From: Rhizobium sp. Q54
Lineage (GTDB): Bacteria; Pseudomonadota; Alphaproteobacteria; UBA2966; CAIVPW01
Length of the DNA: 64,000 bases
Reading direction: 5' to 3'
Assembly: GCA_945947575.1 (NCBI GenBank)
Contig: CAMEYM010000016.1
Location: 1-64,000, forward strand
A program made the position numbers and the translations under genes. The first letter of the stretch is position 1. Each line of letters begins with the position of its first letter. The notes below the pieces were generated by a model. That model was not told where the DNA came from, searched no databases, and saw nothing but the letters and a program-made list of their open reading frames with translations. Shown one piece after another: positions 22,163 to 30,628 of the stretch.

Positions 22163-24349
22163 GTGTTGGCTCGTCACGGTCGTTCGCGCGCGTCGGTTCT
22201 GTCGGCTTGGCTGCTCGTAGCCGGGCTCGGCCTGCCCCTGCCCTCCTTCGCCGCCGCCATCGACGACGCGGCGGCCGGCCTTGTCGCCTTTCAGCGGGGC
22301 GAGCATCCCGAGGCAACCACGCTCTTCACGCGCGCGATCGCCTCGGGTGAGCTCGCCGGCAACAACCTCTCGGCCGCCCATACCAATCGCGGCCTCGCGC
22401 TGTCGGCACGCGGCAACTACTCGGATGCGCTGGCCGACTTCGATCGCGCCATCGCGCTGCGGCCGGACTCGGCGGCGGCGCTGGCCGGACGCGGCGCAGC
22501 CCTGCGCGGGCTCGGCCGGCTGGAGCAGGCGATCGCCGAACTCGACAAGGCGATCATGCTCGATCCCACCGATCGCGCGGCGCGGCATTCGCTGGCCGCG
22601 GTGCGCTTCGAACAGGGGCGCTACCAGCAAGCCGTCGCGGACTACACCGACCTGTTGCGCACCAACCCGAACGACACGGTGGCGCTGTCCAACCGCGGCA
22701 TGGCCTATCTGGCGATGAACGACGCGCCCAAGGCGGTGCCGGACTTCGCCGCCGTGCTGCTGCTGCAGCCGCAGAACCCGGTCGCCCACTACAACCGCGG
22801 CCTGGCCTTCGCCCAAGCGGGCATCTGGGATCGCGCCGACGCCGACTTCCAGGGTGCTCTGCGCCTGAAGCCGGATTTCGTCGAGGCGCACTACCAGCGC
22901 GGCCTGATGTGGACGGCGCGCAATCGCCCGGACTGGGCCGACGAGGAATACACCCTCGCCCTCAACGCCGATGCCAAGCACACGCCGTCACTGCTGGCGC
23001 GCGCCGTGACCCGCAAGGTGCGCGGCGACGCGCCCGGGGCGCTCAATGATCTCGGCGTGGTGCTGGCCCAGGACGCGGGACAGGTGGACGCGCTGCTGGC
23101 GCGCGCCGCCCTGCAGATGGAGCGCGGCCAAGTGCAGGAAGCGATCCGTGACTACGACCAGGTGATCGCCACCGATCCGCGCAACGTCACCGCCATCGCC
23201 AATCGCGCCGCCGCCTTCGGACGCCTGGGCGACTATGCCGAAGCGGCGCGTGGGTTCACCCGCGTCACCGAACTCACGCCGAACGATGCGCGCGCCTGGT
23301 ACGCGCGCGCCACCGCGTACCGACTGCAGGGCCGCAACGACCTTGCCATCACCGACTTGGGACGGGCGATTGGGCGTGACGCCAACATGACCGAGGCCTA
23401 TGCCGACCGCGGCGAGCTTTACTTGCGCGAAGGCAGCTTCGGCTCGGCGTTTCGCGATCTGACCGCCGCCACCCGTCTCGATCCCAACCATGTTGCGGCG
23501 TGGATCAACCGGGGCATTACCCAGCATCGCCAGGGCGAGACGACCGCGGCGCTGGAGGACTTCAACAAGGCCTTGGCGGTACAGCCACGCTCGGCGCCCG
23601 CGCTGTACAATCGCGGCAATTCCTATGCGGCGCTCAAGGAGTTCCCCAAGGCGCTAGCCGACTACACCGCAGCCATCGACATCACGCCGACCGCCGACGC
23701 GCTCCACAACCGCGCCAACACGTTGGTCGCGTTGGACCGGCTCCCCGAGGCGATGCCGGACTATGACGCCGCCATCAAGCTGAACGACAAGTTTGCGCTC
23801 GCCCACTTCAATCGAGGCATGGCCCACAACACAGCGGGTCGCAGCGATCAGGCGCTCGCCGATCTGGACCGCGCCGTCCAGCTCGACGCCGCGCTCCGTC
23901 CGGCGCGGCTGGAGCGCGCCGTGCTGCACTTCGGCCGCGGCGAGTTCGCCGAGGCGTCCGAGGACTTCTTCGTCTCGATGCGCCTCGACCCGGGCCAGAC
24001 CACGCGCTGGCAGATGTGGCGGTACCTGGCCGCGCTGCGCTCCGGCAACAAGGACATTGTCGATTACGCGCGCCCGTCCTTGCAGGGCGCCGACCGGCTG
24101 CAGTGGCCGGCGCAGATCATCGCGTTGCTGTTCGACGAGATCCCGCCCGAGGCCGCGCTCGCCGGCACCGCCGGCAACAAGGAACGCGCGACCATGGCGC
24201 GCTTCTTTGCCGGCGAGATCCTGTTGCTGAAAGGGCAGAAGGACGCGGGCGTTGCGATGCTCATCAGCGCCGTCCAGGAAGGGTACCCGGGCTACGAGGC
24301 TGTCGCAGCGCGCGCCGAGCTGCAGCGCATGGGGTTGGTCCCGAACTAG
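22163..24349 (+). CDS. Large exported TPR-repeat protein
   Basis: The 728-residue protein begins at GTG 22163, 8 nt after GGAGGGG. A signal peptide (VLSAWLLVAGLGLPLP to FAAAID) is followed by some 16-17 consecutive 34-residue TPR units with the W/LG/Y/A/F/A/P pattern, for example AHTNRGLALSARGNYSDALA and ALYNRGNSYAALKEFPKALA. A less repetitive C-terminal domain of about 110 residues follows (YARPSLQGADRLQWPAQIIA). It should act as a periplasmic scaffold in an envelope complex. It follows the two secreted paralogues after 30 bp. Its end overlaps the convergent methyltransferase gene by 4 bp. Confidence 0.85.
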   Translation: MLARHGRSRASVLSAWLLVAGLGLPLPSFAAAIDDAAAGLVAFQRGEHPEATTLFTRAIASGELAGNNLSAAHTNRGLALSARGNYSDALADFDRAIALRPDSAAALAGRGAALRGLGRLEQAIAELDKAIMLDPTDRAARHSLAAVRFEQGRYQQAVADYTDLLRTNPNDTVALSNRGMAYLAMNDAPKAVPDFAAVLLLQPQNPVAHYNRGLAFAQAGIWDRADADFQGALRLKPDFVEAHYQRGLMWTARNRPDWADEEYTLALNADAKHTPSLLARAVTRKVRGDAPGALNDLGVVLAQDAGQVDALLARAALQMERGQVQEAIRDYDQVIATDPRNVTAIANRAAAFGRLGDYAEAARGFTRVTELTPNDARAWYARATAYRLQGRNDLAITDLGRAIGRDANMTEAYADRGELYLREGSFGSAFRDLTAATRLDPNHVAAWINRGITQHRQGETTAALEDFNKALAVQPRSAPALYNRGNSYAALKEFPKALADYTAAIDITPTADALHNRANTLVALDRLPEAMPDYDAAIKLNDKFALAHFNRGMAHNTAGRSDQALADLDRAVQLDAALRPARLERAVLHFGRGEFAEASEDFFVSMRLDPGQTTRWQMWRYLAALRSGNKDIVDYARPSLQGADRLQWPAQIIALLFDEIPPEAALAGTAGNKERATMARFFAGEILLLKGQKDAGVAMLISAVQEGYPGYEAVAARAELQRMGLVPN

Positions 24350-24990
24350 CCTGGATTGATTGCACGATAGAGGGCCATGCCGCCCTCGTCGTGCAGCAGG
24401 GTGACGGCGAGGAACCCTTCCTCTTGCAGGAGGCGCGGCTGATCATCCTGCGCGACGTGCAGCTGCGGATCGAGCGTGCCGCCCGGCATCACGTAGCTGT
24501 CGCAGTACAGGAACATCCCCTCCGCGCGCGTGGCGGCGCGAGCCGAGCGGAAGAACGCAGGAATGCGGCTCTGGTGGCGCACCTCGTGCGCTGACTGCTG
24601 CGACACGACGACGTCGAACAAGCCGAGGCCCGTGTTCCACTCGGGATCGCGGAAGTCGCGCAGCACGAACTCGACCCGTTCGGCCGCCGGACCCAGGCGC
24701 TCACGGGCGAGCGCGTGCATCGCCGCGGAGAAGTCGAGCGCGACGTAGCCCCCAACCGAGCAGGTGCCCAGCACGTGCTCTGCGAGATGGCCGGGACCGG
24801 AGCCGAGCTCGAGGATCGCGGGGCGCCTGCCACCATCGCGAATAGCTTCCGCAATCCTCTCGAAGAAGCGCGGCCGTGAGGGCCTTTTGCACACGGTGTC
24901 GGCCTCCCAGGCGCGCGCCTGGGCCGGATCGTGAAAGTCGATCGGGCTTGGGACGTCGGCGGCGGGCGCGGGACTCACGCGCGAAGACAT
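24346..24990 (-). CDS. SAM-dependent methyltransferase (class I)
   Basis: The 214-residue protein has motif I ILELGSGPGHLAEHV, an acidic motif II (ALDFS), VEFVLRDFRDPEW and the later FDVVVSQQSAHEVRHQSR. That is a Rossmann-type methyltransferase. The Q-S-A-H-E pattern after motif IV is distinctive, but the substrate is unknown. It is convergent with the TPR gene (4 bp overlap) and lies 16 bp downstream of a short membrane-anchored protein gene on the same strand. Confidence 0.85.
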   Translation of the reverse strand: MSSRVSPAPAADVPSPIDFHDPAQARAWEADTVCKRPSRPRFFERIAEAIRDGGRRPAILELGSGPGHLAEHVLGTCSVGGYVALDFSAAMHALARERLGPAAERVEFVLRDFRDPEWNTGLGLFDVVVSQQSAHEVRHQSRIPAFFRSARAATRAEGMFLYCDSYVMPGGTLDPQLHVAQDDQPRLLQEEGFLAVTLLHDEGGMALYRAINPG

Positions 24991-25006
24991 CCCGCACCGC
25001 CCTCGC

Positions 25007-25390
25007 CTAGCGCAGGTTGCGGTTGGTGGCGCCGGCGGAGTTCTGGGGGCGGACGAAGCTGTTCACCAGGTCGCCGAGGTAGGTGTCGCACTCGTAGTTG
25101 TGGCGGGCCAGGGTGCCCTGCGGGTTGCGCATGATGACGACGCCGCCGAAGTTGACACGCTCGGGGCCGACCTCCTGGTGCCAGACGGTGTCCTCGAGGA
25201 AGTTGAGCGGCTCGCGCGCAAACAGCTCGGCGTGGAAAATCACCTCGCGGCAGATGGCGATCTCGCGCGCCCACTTGCCGGGTCCCTGCACCACGCTGCC
25301 GGAGGGCGCGGGCCACAGAAGGTAGGCGGCCGCGGCCACAAGCACTACTCCCGCACCGCCCAGGAGGGCGGTGCGCATCGTCTTCGTCAT
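25007..25390 (-). CDS. Membrane-anchored periplasmic protein of unknown function
   Basis: The 127-residue product starts MTKTMRTALLGGAGVVLVAA, an uncleaved signal anchor of about 20 hydrophobic residues, and continues with CREVIFHAELFAREPLNFLE, GGVVIMRNPQGTLARHNYEC and FVRPQNSAGATNRNLR. Two Cys are present. AAGGA lies 9 nt before the ATG at 25390. It starts 18 bp after the msrP stop on the same strand, so it may be a partner of MsrP; the usual partner MsrQ, a haem-binding membrane protein, is not seen. No family recognised. Confidence 0.65.
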   Translation of the reverse strand: MTKTMRTALLGGAGVVLVAAAAYLLWPAPSGSVVQGPGKWAREIAICREVIFHAELFAREPLNFLEDTVWHQEVGPERVNFGGVVIMRNPQGTLARHNYECDTYLGDLVNSFVRPQNSAGATNRNLR

Positions 25391-25407
25391 ACAGAACGGT
25401 CCTTGAG

Positions 25408-26394
25408 CTACATGAACAAGGTGCGGGCGTTGCCCATCCCGGCGTAGAGCGACGCCACCTGCTCGGCGTAGCCGTTGTACAGCAGCGTCGGCACCTTGCG
25501 GCTGCCACCCAGCGGACGCTCTTCCGCCTGGCTCCAGCGCGGATGATCGACGGCCGGATTGACGTTGGCCCAGAAGCCGTACTCGCGCGGCTGCAGCGTC
25601 TCCCAGAACGTGGTCGGACGCTGGTCGGTGAAGGTGACCTCGACGATCGACTTGACCGACTTGAAGCCGTACTTCCACGGCAGCGCCAAGCGCAGCGGCG
25701 CGCCGTGCTGCTTGGCGGCGGGCTTGCCGTAGACGCCGGTGACCAGGAAGGCGAGGTCGTTGGTCGCTTCCTCGATGGTCATGCCCTCGGTGTACGGCCA
25801 CGGGTAGCCGGCGAAGAACGAGCGCTGGGTCGGGAACATGTCCTTGTCCATCAGCGTCTTCATGACGACGAACTTGGCCGAGCCGAGCGGCTTGGCGTAA
25901 TCGACCAGCGCCTTCACGGGGAAGCCGGTCCACGGCACCGTCATCGACCACGTCTCGACGCAGCGGTGACGATAGACGCGCTCCTCGATCGGCATGGCGG
26001 CGAGCAGGGTATCGATGGCGACCTTCTGCGGCTTTTCGACCATGCCGCCGATGGCGACTTCCCACGGGCGCACGACCAGCTTGGCGGCGCGGTCGGTGAT
26101 CTCGCCGGCCTGGGGCAGGAACTCATAGAAGTTGTTCCAGGTGCCGGCGGCCTTCTCGTCGGTGATGGCGCGGTCGACCTTGTAGGTCTCGTTGCGCTTG
26201 GCCGGGTAGTACTTGGCGGAGGGATCGGGCGGATCGGCGGCGAAGACGTCGTCGGTCAGGAAGGGCACGGAGCCGGCGGCCAGGATGGGGCCGGCGGCGA
26301 GGCCCTTCATCAGCTCGCGGCGATTGAGGAACAACGACTCGGGCGTTGCCGCCGACTCGGGCAGCTCCCAGCCGCGGGGGATCTTGATCAGCAT
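25408..26394 (-). CDS. msrP: Protein-methionine-sulfoxide reductase catalytic subunit
   Basis: The 328-residue periplasmic molybdoenzyme has a Tat signal (LNRRELMKGLAAGPILAAGS) and the sulfite-oxidase fold. Cys in YRHRCVETWSMTVPW coordinates molybdopterin; NNFYEF near the N-terminus and WKYGFKSVKSIVEV near the end are MsrP/YedY hallmarks. It repairs oxidised methionines in envelope proteins using quinol electrons delivered by MsrQ. ATG 26394 follows GAGGAG. No msrQ is adjacent; a small membrane-anchored gene takes its place downstream. Confidence 0.93.
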   Translation of the reverse strand: MLIKIPRGWELPESAATPESLFLNRRELMKGLAAGPILAAGSVPFLTDDVFAADPPDPSAKYYPAKRNETYKVDRAITDEKAAGTWNNFYEFLPQAGEITDRAAKLVVRPWEVAIGGMVEKPQKVAIDTLLAAMPIEERVYRHRCVETWSMTVPWTGFPVKALVDYAKPLGSAKFVVMKTLMDKDMFPTQRSFFAGYPWPYTEGMTIEEATNDLAFLVTGVYGKPAAKQHGAPLRLALPWKYGFKSVKSIVEVTFTDQRPTTFWETLQPREYGFWANVNPAVDHPRWSQAEERPLGGSRKVPTLLYNGYAEQVASLYAGMGNARTLFM

Positions 26395-26467
26395 TGGTCG
26401 TGCTCCTCGGATTTGCTTGGCCGCAGTGTACCGGTCAAAGGTAGGCATTAGGAACGCTCCTGGCCGC

Positions 26468-27436
26468 TCACACCCCTGTGAGTCGGCGCAGAACCTCGGC
26501 CTCGCGGGTGCGCGCCATGCCGGTGGTGCCCTGGGACGACGCCAGCACATCGGTGAGGGAGTCGCCGAGGGGCCGCAGCACCAGCCCGGCCGCGCGCGCT
26601 TTCGCAGAGGACACGGTGTAGAAGCCGGCGCTGTCCGGGGTGGCGGGCACCCACAGCGGCAGGTCGGCGCCGGTCACGCCCTCGCCTCGCAACAGCATGT
26701 CGGGCGCCCACACCAGATCGGCTGCGCTCTTGGTGACGCGCTGGCACTCCTCCAAGAACGTGCCCCAGGTGAGGGGCTCGAACGGGCCGGTGGCGTTGTA
26801 GAGGCCGGCCTCAGTGACCTCGATGCGGGCGATCATCCAGGCGGCGAGGTCGCGCGCGTCGATGACCTGCAGCGGATGGGTCGGCTCGCCGGGAGCGAGT
26901 ACCGCGCCGCCCTCGGCGACGCGGCGCGGCCAATAGGCGAAGCGGCCGGTGTAGTCGTAGGGACCGACGATGATGCCGGGTCGCACGACGAGCAAGCGGC
27001 CGGGGAAGTGATTGGCGGCCGCACGTTCGCAGCGCGCCTTCATGGCGCCGTAGGTATCGGCGTTGATGACGTCGGGCAGCGGCTCGGCGATGACGGCGCG
27101 CGGTGCGTTCTCGGTCATGCCGATGGTGGCGAAGCTCTTGTAGACCGAGACGCTGGAGACGAACGTGTAGTGCGCGACGCGTTCGGCGAGCAGGCGCGCG
27201 GAGCGTTCGACGACGCGCGGCAGGTAGGCGCTGGTGTCGATCACGGCGTCCCAGGTGCGGTTGGCGAGGGGTGCCAGATCGGAGTCGCGCTCGCCGATGA
27301 TCTTCTCGAGGTCGGGGAAGACGTGTTTGTTCGTCTTGCCGCGGTGGAAGATGGTCACCTCGTGGCCGCGCGCACGCGCCGCCTCGACAATATGGCGGCC
27401 GACGAAGGCGGTGCCGCCGAGAACCAGTAGCTTCAA
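26468..27436 (-). CDS. NAD(P)-dependent epimerase/reductase (extended SDR)
   Basis: The 322-residue protein begins MKLLVLGGTAFVGRHIVEAA, an NAD(P)-binding Rossmann start (GGTxFVG), with DAVIDTSAY, FVSSVSVY, the active-site-like TYGAMKARCE (YxxxK) and VRPGIIVGPYD. This is the atypical/extended SDR group resembling isoflavone reductase and plastid CSP41-type proteins. Substrate unknown. It sits 73 bp upstream of msrP on the same strand. Confidence 0.85.
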   Translation of the reverse strand: MKLLVLGGTAFVGRHIVEAARARGHEVTIFHRGKTNKHVFPDLEKIIGERDSDLAPLANRTWDAVIDTSAYLPRVVERSARLLAERVAHYTFVSSVSVYKSFATIGMTENAPRAVIAEPLPDVINADTYGAMKARCERAAANHFPGRLLVVRPGIIVGPYDYTGRFAYWPRRVAEGGAVLAPGEPTHPLQVIDARDLAAWMIARIEVTEAGLYNATGPFEPLTWGTFLEECQRVTKSAADLVWAPDMLLRGEGVTGADLPLWVPATPDSAGFYTVSSAKARAAGLVLRPLGDSLTDVLASSQGTTGMARTREAEVLRRLTGV

Positions 27437-27456
27437 GCAGCGCGCTCACAACAAGA

Positions 27457-27485
27457 CCTCACCCCGAGCTTGTCGAAGGGTGAGG
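27457..27485. repeat. Short palindromic intergenic element
   Basis: CCTCACCC and AGGGTGAGG bracket CGAGCTTGTCGA. This core (CACCCCGAGCTTGTCGAAGGGTG) is one I know as a scattered intergenic palindrome in alphaproteobacteria; here it occurs once. Confidence 0.5.
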
Positions 27486-27510
27486 GAGTGGGTTCGGTCG
27501 AGGATTCTTT

Positions 27511-27597
27511 GCACCCTCACCCTATCCTCTCCCGCCTCGTGCCGGAGGCACGCATTTATTGCGTATGCGCGCGTCCCGCGCGACGCGGGAGAGGGGG
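27511..27597. repeat. Longer inverted-repeat element (MITE/REP-like)
   Basis: CCTCTCCCGC (27526-27535) and GCGGGAGAGG (27585-27594) are perfect inverted arms around 49 bp, flanked by GCACCCTCACCC and GGGGAGAAAAAA. A related GCACCCTC-type spacer lies after rpoD (about 5103-5145, other orientation). No gene inside. Confidence 0.45.
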
Positions 27598-27619
27598 AGA
27601 AAAAAGGGCGGGAGAGTGG

Positions 27620-29665
27620 CTAGGCTTTGGCATGCTCCTTGGCGTCGGTGGCGCGGGCGGCGATGACTTCGTCGGCGAGGCGGCCGATGAGTTCCTGCAG
27701 GTGGTCGAACTTGCTGGTGAAGGTGCCGACGCCGGAGGTCAGCGAGCGCAGCTCGATGATGAGGTCGCGGGTTTCCACTTGGGGAAGGTGCGCGGTCACC
27801 ACGTCCCAGCCGGGCCAGCCGGGGCGGGCGTCGAAGCCGAGGATCTGGCCGCGGCGGCCGGAGACCAACGCATTGACCTTGGACGTGTAGCTCGACGGCA
27901 CGGCGATCTCGACCTGGACGATGGGTTCCAGCAGCACGGGCTCGCACTTGGGCGTGCCTTCCTGCATGGCCATGCGGCCGACGGTCTTAAACGACATCTC
28001 GGAGGAATCGACGTCGTGGTACTTGCCGTCGATCAGCTTCACGGCGACGTCCACCATAGGGAAGCCCAAAGGCCCGCGCTTCAGATACTCGGAGACGCCC
28101 TCCTCCACCGCTGGGATGAAGTTCTTCGGCACGACGCCGCCAACGATGCCGTTCTCGAACTTGAAGCCGGAGCCGCGCGGCAGCGGCTTGATCTCCAGCG
28201 TCACGTCGCCGAACTGGCCGTGGCCACCCGACTGGCGCTTGAAGCGGGCGGGCTGCGTCACCGGCTTGCGGATCGCTTCCTTGTAGGGAACGTGCGGACG
28301 GCTAGTGTTCACGGTCAGGCCGAACTTGCTCTTGAGACGATCGGCGGAAACGCGCAGGTGCATCTCGCCGTTGCCGGCCAGGATCCATTCGTGGGTGTCG
28401 TCGTCGTGGTAGAAGCGCAACGAGCGGTCTTCTTCCAGGAGCTTGTGCATCGCGCTGGAGATCTTCACCTCGTCGTTGCGATCGGCGGCGGTCATGGCGA
28501 GGGCGTAGACCGGCTGGTGGACGTCAGGCTTCGGCAGCGCGTCGGTGTTCTTGGCGGACGACAGCGTGTCGCCGGTGAGCGCCTTCTCCAGGCGGCCGAG
28601 GCCGACGACTTCGCCGGGGCCGGCCTGCTCGAGCTTCTCGGTAGTCTGGCCCAGCAGGCGGAACAGGCCCGAGACGCGCTCGCCGTTCAACGTCATGCCG
28701 TCCTTGAGGGTGCCGCGCCAAACGCGCGCGACCGAGAGCTTGCCGCCGCGCGTGGTGTGGAAGGTCTTCAGCACCTGGGCGAGCGGCTCGCCGAGCTCGT
28801 CGATGCCGCGATTCTTGGCGGTGCGCGCCGAGCTCGGCGTCTCGTGGCGCAGCGCCTTCAAGAGTCGATGCACGCCGCCCATGCGGTCGGCGGCCCCTAG
28901 GAACACCGGCGCGATGAGGTCCTCGGACAGGTCCTTGGACAGCTGCGCCATGACCGTGTCCTTCTCGGGCGTGCGGTCCTCGAGCAGCTGCTCCATCAGC
29001 TTGTCGTCGAAGTCGGCGAGCTTCTCCAGCATGCGGGCGCGCTCGGCCTTTTCGTGCGACGCCTCGCCGGCGGGAATATCGACGCGCTCGGACTCGTGGC
29101 CGGGCTTGTAGATGTAGCCGCGCTCCTGGGCGAGATCGATGTAGCCGATGGGATGCTCGCTGCCGTTCATGAGCGGGATCTGGCGCAGAACCAGCGGCTT
29201 GGTCGAGTTCGCCTGCAACGCGTCGAACAGGTCGGTGATGGAACCGCTAGCGCGGTCGATCTTGTTGACGAAGACGTAGCGCGGCAGGTCGAGCTCATCC
29301 AAGAGCTTGAACAGCGGCACCAGCGATGCGGCCTTCACCGGATCGGCTTCGCACACCACGACCGCGGCGTCGGCGCCGGTGAGCGCGTCGGCGGTCTCCT
29401 GCGCGAACTCGATCGAGCCGGGCGTGTCGAGGAAGGTGAACGTCTCGCCCATGAAGGTGGTGGTGGCGACGTTGAGCTCGACGCTCATGCCGCGCGCGCG
29501 GGCTTCCGCGGAGGAGTCACCGACGGTGTTCTTGTCGCCGACCTTGCCGAGCCGGTTGACGCGATTGGTGGCGAATAGGATGTTTTCGAGAAGAGTGGTC
29601 TTGCCTGAGAGATAGGGGCCCACCAGCGCAATGGTGCGGGGGCCCATGGGTGTGCGTGCCGGCAT
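27620..29665 (-). CDS. Elongation factor G-like translational GTPase (paralogue)
   Basis: The 681-residue protein has all EF-G domains. G1 is GPYLSGKT (16-23), switch I RARGMSVELN, G3 DTPGS (80-84), G4 NKID (134-137), domain II GTLKDGMTLNGERVSG, domain IV RFKRQSGGHGQFGDVTLEI and domain V with VPSSYTSKVNALVSGRRGQI. Canonical EF-G has DTPGH; the catalytic His is Ser84 here, so GTP hydrolysis or its coupling may differ. The ATG at 29665 follows GGAGGAGG. It stands alone and not in the str operon, so it is an accessory EF-G-like factor, not the main fusA. Confidence 0.9.
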   Translation of the reverse strand: MPARTPMGPRTIALVGPYLSGKTTLLENILFATNRVNRLGKVGDKNTVGDSSAEARARGMSVELNVATTTFMGETFTFLDTPGSIEFAQETADALTGADAAVVVCEADPVKAASLVPLFKLLDELDLPRYVFVNKIDRASGSITDLFDALQANSTKPLVLRQIPLMNGSEHPIGYIDLAQERGYIYKPGHESERVDIPAGEASHEKAERARMLEKLADFDDKLMEQLLEDRTPEKDTVMAQLSKDLSEDLIAPVFLGAADRMGGVHRLLKALRHETPSSARTAKNRGIDELGEPLAQVLKTFHTTRGGKLSVARVWRGTLKDGMTLNGERVSGLFRLLGQTTEKLEQAGPGEVVGLGRLEKALTGDTLSSAKNTDALPKPDVHQPVYALAMTAADRNDEVKISSAMHKLLEEDRSLRFYHDDDTHEWILAGNGEMHLRVSADRLKSKFGLTVNTSRPHVPYKEAIRKPVTQPARFKRQSGGHGQFGDVTLEIKPLPRGSGFKFENGIVGGVVPKNFIPAVEEGVSEYLKRGPLGFPMVDVAVKLIDGKYHDVDSSEMSFKTVGRMAMQEGTPKCEPVLLEPIVQVEIAVPSSYTSKVNALVSGRRGQILGFDARPGWPGWDVVTAHLPQVETRDLIIELRSLTSGVGTFTSKFDHLQELIGRLADEVIAARATDAKEHAKA

Positions 29666-30233
29666 CGGATCCTCCTCCGACTGATCGGCACGTCCCTCCG
29701 CGCACACACTCGCTCGGCGTGCACGGATGACGTGCCAGTGTTGGTTTCGCGCGCTACTCGCGCGACCCACCGCCCGGTCTGCGGCTGCCCTCACTTGTCG
29801 AGGCCCAAAGCTTTGGCCTCGTCCGCAGAACGCGGCAGGCTACTTGCGCGACCATCGTTCCAAGCGGCACCCAGGATGACAAGGGGGTGTCGGCCGGATT
29901 GCGCCGCGCGCGCATGGCAGCGCGAAAAGCGCAGTTCTCAACGGTGGTATCGGTGAAATACGGGCGGGTCCCGGGCCTGGTGGCAGAGCCCTCGGTCCGG
30001 CGCGCCCGCGCAAAGAACGCGGGATTGCGCGGGGCGAAGGCGGAGTGCCGCTGGCGCGGGCGTGTGGCGAGCCGCGGTCGATTGGCCGGGTGCGGAACAG
30101 GGTTGGCATCGCGCGGTTACAATACACTTTGTCTACCTCCGTGTCAATACGTTACGTATGTAGCGGCAACGCCGGCCGAACAACCCACGGTCGAGTTCTT
30201 GTTATGTTCTCCTGGCCGCGCCAGGGTGGACCC
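29666..30233. other. Gap of about 570 bp, presumed regulatory
   Basis: No supported gene. It holds an imperfect stem-loop at 29798-29820 (CGAGGCC / GGCCTCG around CAAAGCTTT) and two copies of a CAATAC-type motif near the right end, the second inside the palindrome ATACGTTACGTAT (30147-30159). Promoters for the divergent EF-G-like and zinc-ribbon genes are expected here. Confidence 0.4.
30120..30159. promoter_or_regulatory. Candidate operator with CAATAC motifs
   Basis: CAATACACTTTGT (30120-30132) and CAATACGTTACGT (30145-30157) are direct copies 25 bp apart in an AT-rich patch within GC-rich DNA. The second lies in the palindrome ATACGTTACGTAT. Related motifs form the arms of an inverted repeat at 58718-58759. 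Function as a binding site is inferred. Confidence 0.35.
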
Positions 30234-30479
30234 ATGGCCCGCGACGCACCCCACCTCGCCCCGCTGTACGACTTCCGGGTCGAAGACCTGCGCCAGTGGC
30301 ACATCGTCGAGGCGATCTGCTTACGCTGCCGGCGCACCGCCCTGGTGCGCCACGAGGCGATCACCCGCGGCGTGCGGGGCACCGAGCGCATCACCAACCT
30401 GTTCCGCAAGCTCAAGTGCACGAACTGCGGCAACCGGGAAGACAACCGGTTGGCGGTGCGGTTGATGAGTAGGAATTGA
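30234..30479 (+). CDS. Small zinc-ribbon protein
   Basis: The 81-residue product (ATG 30234; ATG 30204 is possible) reads DFRVEDLRQWHIVEAICLRC, RRTALVRHEAITRG and LKCTNCGNREDNRL. The two CxxC pairs, about 37 residues apart, form a zinc ribbon. It is likely a nucleic-acid or protein-binding small protein; I do not know its partners. It is followed by a strong hairpin and is not in an operon. Confidence 0.7.
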   Translation: MARDAPHLAPLYDFRVEDLRQWHIVEAICLRCRRTALVRHEAITRGVRGTERITNLFRKLKCTNCGNREDNRLAVRLMSRN

Positions 30480-30563
30480 ATGTCGCCGACCTGAGCCGCT
30501 GAATGTCCTCCCCGTTTGGGCAGAGTCCGTCGCCGAGAGACCGGTCGCTGCAACCAAAGCAGC

Positions 30564-30594
30564 GGCCCTGCCAACTCATTGAGTTGGCAGGGCC
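30564..30594. terminator. Bidirectional hairpin terminator
   Basis: GGCCCTGCCAACTCA pairs with TGAGTTGGCAGGGCC with a 1-2 nt loop (15-bp perfect stem) between the convergent zinc-ribbon and phosphoesterase genes. Confidence 0.75.
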
Positions 30595-30628
30595 GGTGTC
30601 TGAAGTCCGGCGCGGGTCGGCGTGCGGA

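Noticed and set aside
27620-29665. Reading the EF-G paralogue as a TetM-type tetracycline protection protein
   Set aside because: Domain layout fits either, but no TetM-specific domain IV loop or C-terminal helix features could be identified by eye, so only the general family is stated.
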